Part shown: piece after piece, positions 24,407 to 33,221 of the stretch | Numbering within the stretch: the stretch's first letter is position 1 | Layout: each line of letters starts with the position of its first letter | NCBI GenBank assembly: GCA_963931865.1 | Contig: OZ007512.1 | Span: 9,991,160 to 10,055,159, forward strand | Length of the DNA stretch: 64,000 nt | Source of the DNA: Axinella damicornis | Taxonomy: Eukaryota; Porifera; Demospongiae; Axinellida; Axinellidae | Direction: 5' to 3' | Program-made: the position numbers and the translations under genes | The notes under the pieces: generated by a model | What the model saw: the letters and a program-made list of their open reading frames with translations, nothing else | What the model was told of the DNA's origin: nothing | The model's database searches: none

Positions 24407-25382
24407 GGTAGTAAACATGTGTACCGCGATCTCCGAAACCAAGTTGATGGATAAATGGGCAGCATCAAAGCGTACACAAGTTTCAGCAATACTTTGCATC
24501 AAACTGCTCCCTCTGCTTGAAAATGCCCTAAAACTCAATTTTTAGGCCCTCTACGAAACTGAAAATTTGGACCCTCTCCAAGGCCCCACCCACACTCTGA
24601 CCCCATCATCAATACACACACAAAACAGGCCCCAAAACTACGGATGGATTTACCACCTGCTCTCCTCACTTGCAGGCTACAGCCCAAAACTCACTGCCAC
24701 CCTCAAAAACAGAGGTTTGGCTACCCTAGGCTTTCAAAAAAAATTCCACGCACACCAACTAAAACCGACTCAAGCCAAGGCCAGTTTCCAAAAGGTCAAC
24801 CTACCCCCTGCAAAAATAGGGATGCTTTTCCACGTTCACCTCTCGGTTACCGAGTTTTGGCCACACATCTACTCCCTCTCACCAGCCCAGTCCAGCTACC
24901 AAACCAGCCAAATTCGCCCTAACACGAAAATGGGCGGGGCCTGTAATGCCGAAAGGTCAACTCTCTAGAGTACCTTGGCCAGGGAGCTGTCGGAGGCTGT
25001 TCACTTTCCAGGCTGTTCTTCGGCCACTTCAGCAGACCCACAAACATTCCTGCTCACTCCACCTAGCTATTCACACACAGATAGCCCATCGCCACATTCA
25101 ATCAGCTAGAATAGCTTCTTATTTAAAAAAAAAAAAAAAAAAAAAAAAAGAGTGTTCAAACAAATCTTCAAAGTACCGCACGGCCACATCAGAGTACCGA
25201 TTTGAAACTCGAAAGGGCCGCTAGCCGCATCAAAGAGAGAAGCCCCCCTTGTTTATTCCGGTTGCCGCCATGGGAAAACGTAAACAGATGAATAACTCTA
25301 AATAACCGTATGCAAGTGACGTCATCTCATTAATTATTCATGAGCAAAATTGCGCGATTTCGCCGATGCCGTGCTTCCTACC
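24407..25382. mobile_element. TTAA element, array copy 10
   Basis: 976 bp with an unbroken A-run as in copy 1. Its right TTAA (25383-25386) is shared with a different TTAA element. Confidence 0.85.
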
Positions 25383-25386
25383 TTAA

Positions 25387-26293
25387 GGTGGCACATACCC
25401 ATAACGGAGAATGTTAGGTTACCTTTAGGTTACCTTTTACATTAAGGCACATACCTCACTACTACCATCACACCATCATCTCCGCAGTATGAGTGGTGAA
25501 CAGTGTGGTCAACATGTACATAGGCTGTGTAAACTCTGTGGTAATCACAATTTCACACTTAGGAGCATGCAGCAGAATGCAGGGCATTGTAGGGCTTGCC
25601 TGACAAACTGACGTACTGCATGCCCTGGCGGCGCAGCGCAGCTAATAAGGGAAGCTGGGGGTGGGGCCTGCGATGTAGCCGATTGTCGTTCATCATTGAC
25701 GGTCTGCAGCTGCAGTTTCAAGTTCGTGGTAGCCTCGTTCCCAGTCCCACGCCCAGCTTTTCGTTGCTTGCCCTACTGTACGTACAGCAAGCAACGAAAA
25801 CCTGGGCGCCGTGGGACTTGGGAACGAGGCTACAATGTACTGTACCTGAGAGGAGTACCCCGAGAGAATCTCTCCCTCCAGCTGACCTCTGCAAGTCTGT
25901 AGTAGCTACGTAGTTTGTAGCACCGGCGTAAAGCGTAGCAGGCTCTACTCGGTACTGTCGTGCGGGCAACTTGACACGTCTTGTCATGCCCTAAGCACGC
26001 GGGCGGGCCGGACGGCGCAACATTACGATTTTCCACTTGGATATACGGTCATACGCTAAATCGGACCCCAACTGGACGGACGGACATCCTGAAGAGCACG
26101 ACTAATGTGGGGCTCGCTCAGGCTCACCCCAACTACTTCACCACTGATTGTCTACGGCATACTGCCGAGATGGTGGTAGTTGATACCATATGGCAGTTGC
26201 ACACTCTTATTGTTATGAACTCAGACATAACGTAAGGGGTATGTAGTTTACCTATGGTTAAAGGTAACCTAACGTAAAGGGGTATGTGCCACC
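25387..26293. mobile_element. Second TTAA element family, 907 bp
   Basis: Flanked by TTAA at 25383-25386 and 26294-26297. The ends are GGTGGCACATACCC and its reverse complement, followed inside by related GTTAGGTTACCTTTA segments in inverted orientation. No transposase is recognisable. The ends match piggyBac or Kolobok style TTAA targeting. A lone end of the same family lies at 50921. Confidence 0.85.
25730..25832. mobile_element. TAGCCTCGTTCCCAG hairpin MITE nested in the TTAA element
   Basis: About 103 bp, nearly a full hairpin. It starts TAGCCTCGTTCCCAG and ends with the inverted form CTTGGGAACGAGGCTA. No clear flanking duplication remains. Confidence 0.75.
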
Positions 26294-26562
26294 TTAATTG
26301 ATATTGCTCATTCTGCCAAGATGTCAGTGTCTCCCATATATAATCCGTGAACCTCAAACTATTTGTGTAGCTGAAAAGTATAAGGGTCAACACTGCTTTG
26401 AACGGAAGCTGTTCATAATCCTACTTCCCGATCTAACCTCTCAATCATACATTTCTAGAATAGACAGATGTGTTAGTTGCATTTTGCAGGTAATGCTGTT
26501 GTGTACATTTGCCATATATATCTGCCATATATTAGTATTTGGCTTTGTATCCTTCTTCACAG

Positions 26563-28247
26563 TTTCCCACTGGAATAAGGTTCCATTGATTCAGCGACAC
26601 AAAATTCGTTTGGCTAAACAAATGCAATTAAAATCAATATGCATCGAGGATGGTCCCCCAGCTGTCTACAGTCTACCGATGCGAGAAGTGGTGATGAATG
26701 ACAAGCAACAAATTGCAAAGTTTCACATTAGCCAGCCACTCCCCAAAGATCGATCACCAGAGAAGGTTTTCATGATTCTTGGCGCTACTGGAGTAGGCAA
26801 GACTACCATGATCCATAGCATAGCAAATTACATCATGGGAGTTCATTGGGAAGATGAGTTTCGTTTCAAGCTCGTCATGGAAGCTGAGATGGGAAACACA
26901 TCTGAGGCACACAGCCAAACCAGGTGGATCACTGCCTACACATTTCACCGCATGGAAGGCTCAAAAGTTCCTTTCACACTGACCATCGTCGATACCCCAG
27001 GCTTTGGAGATACCGAAGGACTACAACGGGACAAAGATATTGCAAGGCAAATTGAAGAGTTCTTTTCCCTCCCTGGTGAGAGCGGTATCGATCATTTGGA
27101 TGGCGTTGGGTTCATATCCCAGGCTGCCCTCGCACGATTAACAACAACACAGAAGTACATCTACGACTCAATTCTGTCAACCTTTGGCAAAGATATTAGC
27201 AGCAATATCTTCTTGATGGTCACTTTCGCTGATGGTAGCCCTGAACCTCCAGTAGTTGCTGCAGTCAAAGCGGCTCAAATCCCTTTCACCAGCTTCTTTA
27301 CATTCAATAATTGTTCCTTATTCAGCGACAATGCAGACAGTGATGACGGTATGAGCTTTGACGAAGTATTCTGGCAATTGTGCTCCCAGAATCATCAGGA
27401 ATTCTTCACTAAACTTGCAACAATGGAGCCCAAAAGTCTGCAGCTAACCAAACAAGTGCTGGAGGAACGCCAGCAACTTGAAACCATCATTCAAGGCCTC
27501 CAGCAAAAAATAAACACTGGCTTGTTGAAGATCAACGAACTGCAGCAAGAAGAGCACGTTCTAAAACAACGAGAAGAAGATATTTTGGCCAACAAAGATT
27601 TCTCGTACGAAGTTAAAACCACCAAAGTGAAAAGCGTTGATATTAGTGGCAGTGGTCTCTATGTCACTAACTGCCTTGAATGTAGCTTCACTTGCCATTA
27701 CCCCTGCCCCTACCCACTTGATGAAGACAAATACCGCTGCACTGCTATGGTCAACCAAGGTGATCCATGTAAGGCCAAATGCTCAATTTGCCCAGGTCGT
27801 TGCTCTTGGAAGGTGCATGTAAACACTACTTCTCGATTCGAGGTGTATGAAGAGACCGAGACAAGGACTTCCGAGCAACTGAAGAAACGGTACTACGAGG
27901 CATTGAGTGGTCAGTCTAGCGTGAAAACCATGATCGCAAACATGGAGGACCACCTGGCATTCCTTCAAGGGAAGGTACTTGAAATGTCTCGTGAAGCAAA
28001 GGACAGCATGCAACGGTTGGATGAGATTGCCTTGAAACCAAACCCTCTTTCAGAAATGGAGTATATCGATCTGCTCATCGAATCAGAGAGGCAAGAAGGC
28101 AAACTTGGCTTTCAGCAACGCATAAAGTACTATCAGGATGTGAAACAACGGGCTGTGATTATGTCAAAGTTGCAAAACACACGTCACACACAAACAGGAG
28201 CACAAGTCAGCACCAGTGATAAGTGGGATAGTTTTAAATTCTGGTAG
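26563..28247 (+). CDS. P-loop GTPase (septin/AIG1-like) with Cys/His cluster, exon 3
   Basis: Last and main exon of a predicted 622-residue protein. It follows the acceptor TTCTTCACAG and enters in phase 1. Numbered on the full model, the P-loop GATGVGK is at about 135-141 and DTPGFGD at about 205-211. A possible G4 region MVTFADG lies near 280. Helical Gln/Glu-rich stretches occur at about 355-405 and 495-600. A Cys/His cluster at about 432-476 (CxxC, CHYPC, CxxCPGxC) looks metal-binding. The same order of domains, without FN3, is seen in the minus-strand gene at 1-5765. GTP binding is a family inference and the biological role is unknown. The open frame extends upstream to 26298 but has no ATG there, and that part (with a hydrophobic stretch) reads as intron. 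A polyadenylation signal follows at 28387. Confidence 0.85.
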
Positions 28248-28386
28248 CTAAACCTATGAACATTATGATTTCTGATTCCCTTCACTTAGTTATAGTATTT
28301 TCCTGCTGTTGTTGATAGGTTACGTTTTGACTTCTGGAACACCCATGCTGCATATCTGTACAGTTCATATGTTTTCTTGCTGTAAT

Positions 28387-28392
28387 AATAAA
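28387..28392 (+). terminator. AATAAA polyadenylation signal of the GTPase gene
   Basis: AATAAA lies 140 bp after the TAG at 28245-28247 in AT-rich sequence. Confidence 0.6.
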
Positions 28393-30924
28393 TTATTATG
28401 GTTAATGATGTTTTGAGTCTCTCACTTTTGGAAATGGAGAGCTAGTGCAATTGGCAGGAGTGCAATTGTGCCCTCAGAATTTGCTTGCACCTGGCCACTT
28501 AACAGCTGCCAGGGAGCCTTAAACAGGGGAAGCTCCTAACAGGAGCGTTTTGGAAAGGTAAACAATGTCATTAGAAAATTCAGTTTCATAACTTCATGTG
28601 TATGAAAGCTGGGTGCAGTTATGGGATATGCAAGAGGCAGATTGGGAATACGTAACCCACAGATCAGCCTACTGGAATATAGCGAGAATGGGCAACTGCA
28701 GCTCCCCAAGATCCTCTACAGATACAAGTATCAGAACACTGTTGACAATGGTATGGACAATCAGGTCCTCAGGATCCTCATGACCAAGGAGATACTAATA
28801 TTCACAACAAATTAGTTGTCACAAGAATGTGCATCATGCAACTGGATACAGGACTGTTCAGCACTGTTGCTATAGAAACCGTTGAATGGAGTGTGCAACC
28901 AGGTCCTGTTGTTACAAGAACGTCTGCATTATGTACCAATGGCAATTGGATCTTATTCCCTATATACACAGAACTATTAGAGCACAGTTGCTATAGGAAC
29001 ATCAGTGGAGTGTGCAACCAGATCCTCATGACCTCGGAGATAATAATTATTATTACAACATGCATGTTACAAGCATCTCTACGGGAATAATGTCATATAC
29101 ATGGAGGTATCTGAGATCAAATTGGAAATCGCACTGTAGCCAAATTGTGCACTCGGACTCCGAACAAGAATCTGGGAGAGTGAGCATGAGTAGCTCTACA
29201 GCTGCTACTGCAGGAACAGTATTCAATGTACAGTACAGCGTTTGTTTTTTGTCAGTCAGTTCATCTATAATAATACGAGAATAGGATGAGAATAATAGGG
29301 TAGGTTTGTAAGAATAATCTCTGGAGTTTCCAGAATGAAAAATAGGTCAAACTTTGATCAAAACAGGCTCAGGCTGATATCCACTAGGACACAGTACAGT
29401 TTCATTAGTTAGAACACTCAATCGTGCACGTTAGACAGCATACAGTTGTTACAAGAACAATGCAGTGGACAACCAGATCCTCATGGTCCTCAATGATGCA
29501 GCAGCAGAGCAGCAGCAGTTGTAGCAGCAAAGTGAATATTATTTTGTGATGAAATGGGCAATTGGATTCTGATTTCAACGATCATTAATGCTGACCAGCA
29601 TTAGGCACCCTCCCTACTGTGGTCTTGTGTTAGGTGAGGGTTGAGGAATCAGCAATTAATGTCTTGCCACAGTAGCCGCATGTTCTGGTGGGCTTCCACA
29701 AGCTTCGTGAATGTTGCAGCATCTCTGCAGGATCCAAAGAGATTTGATCATGCACTTCATGCTTCCTTAAACTGTATCTACATTGGCATTGTTTGCCTAC
29801 TGCATGCCGTCACCCAAACTGAGCCAGGCGGAATTGCATGGATAATAGCTAGTTGTCAGAGCCCACCCTGTACTCTTGCTTTGTACTAGTTTGTAGTAGG
29901 GGTCGGAATGCAGACAGCAAAAGGTTCCAGGAGCACAGTCAATGTCTCATTGTGCTAAATTTGCTTCTATTTCTGCTATAGTGAGTCTGCACCAAATCAT
30001 GAAGGTCGATCCATAGCTATGTACACTTCCACTCCTTCACAGATCCTCCAAATCTTGGTGTAAGCAAAAATGAACGTACTCAGAGAATATTATACAGATA
30101 TACAGTTTGGGTGTTCCATAAATTTTATCAGCAACAACAAGCAACAAAAGTAATCAGATTGAAGTGAATTCAAGGGGGTTCAGACCTACTAAATGATGGC
30201 TATTAGTCATCAGATAATTATATTACTAGCTATAGAACAGAGAGTATCGACCCCATGCCTTAGTGCCACCTAGCTGTACCCCTGATTTCTTTTCTTATCA
30301 CCCCTAGCTGATCTACTCGTGGAAGTCACTCATCATCTGCTGTTCTGGGGAGATTGCAATGATGGAGGTGTCATCTTCACTTCTGCATTGGGGTGGTGAT
30401 ATTGTGTGACTGCAGCAAGATCATACCCTGGTGATATTGCTGTTGCTCATGTCATGGCTGGAATACATTGTGAGTACAAACTGAGAGTACAGCTCAGTTC
30501 TGGGAACATTAATCATCATTCAATATGGTAATGTGTGGTGTCTGTGTGTGCACGACGGAAGTGGGCGTGGGTCAGGGGTGGGACTAACTACTATAGTGAC
30601 ACACAACCTTTGTACTTTACTACTTGCCTCTGAACCTTTACGGATGTGCTATAAATTATGGTCCCTCAATGACTATACTTATGCTGGCACCTTTCATTTT
30701 CATGTCAAATACCACTGACCCAGTATGCATAATATATACCACACAGTATGCATGCTTATTATGCCATACAGCACAGTATGCTTATGCCACACATGTACAG
30801 TTCTCTATAATACTACTATAGATATGATGACTGAAGGGAGACAGATAGGGTGGTGAAGGTTGACAGCACAGCGTGGGCAGTACATACACTTGCGGTATAT
30901 AGCACGCCGCGGTTCCAAACCGTC
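28393..30924. other. Intergenic, no gene supported
   Basis: Only short frames without codon bias or recognisable domains are seen. A diverged tandem repeat lies at 28826-29050. A fragment TTCTGGGAACATTAATCAT near 30498 resembles the left border of the segmental duplication. Confidence 0.5.
28826..29050. repeat. Diverged tandem repeat, about 115-150 bp unit
   Basis: Two units share ATTGGATC/ACTGGATA, AGCACTGTTGCTATAG or AGCACAGTTGCTATAG, and AGTGTGCAACCAG followed by TCCT. A weaker relative may lie near 29450-29490. Confidence 0.55.
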
Positions 30925-31475
30925 GGGACACTGCATTCGCAAACACAAACCGCAAACGCTGCGTTCCTGAACACTGCGTTCCCTAATGTGGTCTGAGACT
31001 TTGAGTCATGTACAGAGGTGTGATAGGTTACAAACAAGTAAACAAACAAGTGTGTTGACTAGAAAAGTGAGTCCAGTAGTTAAAAAGGATGGTTTGAAGG
31101 CGAGCGCTTTGACCAGTCCTCTAACACGGTTTGAACCGTAATGCTGCCTAACTGGATGAAGCCAAATGATGCTGTGTGTACACCAAAGCCAGTACACAGG
31201 CCGTACACACAGACATTTCCCCCACCAGAAAAACAAATGCCACTTCTGGGGATTGAACCTGCGGCACCTCTGCCTAGCTGGGCTTCCAGTCAAGATGTTA
31301 TCCCACTACGCCAATTCGCAAATGCTGCGTTCCCAAACACTGCGTTGTTCGCAAACGTTTCGTTCCTGAACACTGCGTTTGCGAGCGCTGTGTTCGCAAA
31401 CACTGCATGTGCAAACGCAGACCGAATGCTGCGTTCGCAAACACTGCATTCGCAGACCAAATGCTGCATTCGCAA
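30925..31475. repeat. 15 bp minisatellite, TTCGCAAACACTGCG type, split by a SINE
   Basis: Degenerate 15 bp units fill about 30925-30985 and 31317-31475. The unit reads like a pentapeptide repeat on both strands: F-A-N-T-A on plus and A-V-F-A-N on minus. A tRNA-derived SINE occupies part of the gap. A related patch lies at 53740-53830, next to the other copy of the segmental duplication. Confidence 0.75.
31085..31313 (-). mobile_element. tRNA-derived SINE
   Basis: Read on the minus strand it starts at about 31313 with TGGCGTAGTGGG (A-box region). About 60 bases later comes GGTTCAATCCC (B box, 31249-31259), and the tRNA-like part ends in CCCCAGAAGTGG. A non-tRNA body follows to about 31085. 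The internal pol III promoter is what marks it as a SINE. The exact 3' end and the flanking duplication are unclear. Confidence 0.65.
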
Positions 31476-31791
31476 ATAAGAGAGTTCAGTTCTGGGAACA
31501 AAATTTAATAATCATTCAACACGTCAACAGTTCCTATAATGTTGATAATGCTATGTCACATCTTTGATAACCATTCTGGTGACTACACAGTTCTCAAGTG
31601 AGCTGATAGTTCTCTCTTCAGGAAGAATCTTGTAGAGCTACACAGAGAGAGGTCAACAGATGTCAAAGGTCTGAGTCAAAGTTATAAGCCAAATGTGGGA
31701 CCAAAATACTCTAATGAGGAGCCCATAACGAGAAGGACCGTCCAACTATGATAACAATGTTGCTCTAACAGCGCCATTCACAAACCAGCAT

Positions 31792-31830
<39 letters not shown>
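31792..31830. repeat. Poly-G homopolymer
   Basis: 39 consecutive G. The equivalent site in copy B (about 54276-54287) is only GGGGGAGGGGGG, so this run expanded after the duplication. Confidence 0.95.
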
Positions 31831-31832
<2 letters not shown>

Positions 31833-32835
31833 ACACCTATACTTAGGGTACTATAGGAAGCCTCGGCACGTAGGTTCTTGTTACGTAAGGAGGTTCCCCA
31901 CATTTTAAGTTGCTATGCTCAGACCAATGATGTTCTATGACTATTATGCTAAGTTGGGTGCTCCTTCTCGTTATGGGCTCCTGCAATAATCATCCACTCT
32001 GCATATATCCCTATAGGATCCAGCCACGCCCAAGACAAAGTGCCTGGTATCTAATGTTTGCACAATCAAAATCGTGGACTACCATGCCGTATCCGTACAA
32101 CTATGACATAAGAAATGTATACTATTGCTATAACAGAACTGCTTCCCACATGTTACCTAAAGTGGAACCTTTAACGTCTAGTATGTGGATGAGCTACATT
32201 GTACAACTTGAAAAGACTTCCACATTTCAGTCCACAGGTTAAAAAATCGAGGGGCAACCGCACTCCTGGTAGCCGTTGCAACCCTGGTTACAACTCGTTG
32301 GCAGCGCAAGCCAGAGGAGGTCCGACAGGAAGCCGGACCGGATATAGTTTGGAGACAGGCTGATGCTGCGTGATTGCATTCCTTTCTTGTTTGAACTTCG
32401 CACTGGGCTATGCAAGACCATGCTTATCTTTACCTACGCTTGTACCTCAGGGGTACAGTGCATCGCATATTGTCTGGTGAATTGATCACTATGCTGAAAG
32501 CTCGGGGTACAGCGGTGAAAAGCCTCTGGTTTGATCTCATGTGATCATTTCATTTATGACCTTAAAGGCTTTTGACCCTGTCAGACCTTCTCTGATCACA
32601 AGCTAAGCATTACAGCTCATTCCAATTAACACATATGTCACGTGAGGACCATGCTCAGTTGATCAAGTCAGCAATGGCAACCAAAGGGAAGACAAGAAAT
32701 ATTTACAGCGCTCACAACCTCGCAAGGACGCTGAGTTTCTACATGTGACAGCAATCAAGATCATGTGGTCAGAATCTTCATGTGCCCTTTCTAAGAGTTG
32801 TACAGCCAATAAAAGTCGAAGAGAGCACTCGAGCA

Positions 32836-33192
32836 ATGGCAGCTGCCGGCACAACAAAAGCGCTTGTATCTCCACCACCAAGGTGAGTTTCAGCACCAAA
32901 TTTATATGTTTGGGCACTGCATGACACTGATCACTATGGTGTAGTCAGAATCTTTTGTAGGCCATCCTAAGTAGTCAAAGGTTATTCACATATTATGCAG
33001 CACAATTTTTCTCCTACCAGGAGTGTAATAGCCTGCTTATCAAGCAATTGAGTTTTACAAATAAAGATCAATTCTACCACCTAATGCAGATTACCGAAAT
33101 TAGTTCCTAAAGAAGTTTTCCTGCTATGTGGTATGAGTCCTCGTGATGATGAGGATGATCTCAAACGTCAATGCCTTACAGACCTACGATGA
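32836..33192 (+). pseudogene. Small unrecognised gene, copy A, frameshifted
   Basis: Homologous to the plus-strand frame at 55336-55680. ATG at 32836 with an AAG/GTGAGT donor at 32883 is followed by a CCTACCAG acceptor and coding sequence from 33021 (SLLIKQLSFTNKDQFYHL). An extra A near 33100 (ACCGAAATTAG against ACTGAATTAG) shifts the frame and gives an early stop. The rest of the homologous frame to CTACGATGA at 33192 remains readable in another frame. The product is not recognised. Confidence 0.4.
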
Positions 33193-33221
33193 CAACTATA
33201 CACCAGATCATTTCTGCCCAC

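Noticed and set aside
13826..25224. Repeated 61-133 codon frames in the array as real genes
   Set aside because: They recur only as parts of the transposon unit, overlap each other in different frames and have no recognised domain. They are noted only as a possible remnant frame.
26298..26562. N-terminal extension of the GTPase with a hydrophobic segment
   Set aside because: There is no ATG, and the exon begins after a clear acceptor at 26562 at a position matched by exon 2. The hydrophobic part is intron sequence.
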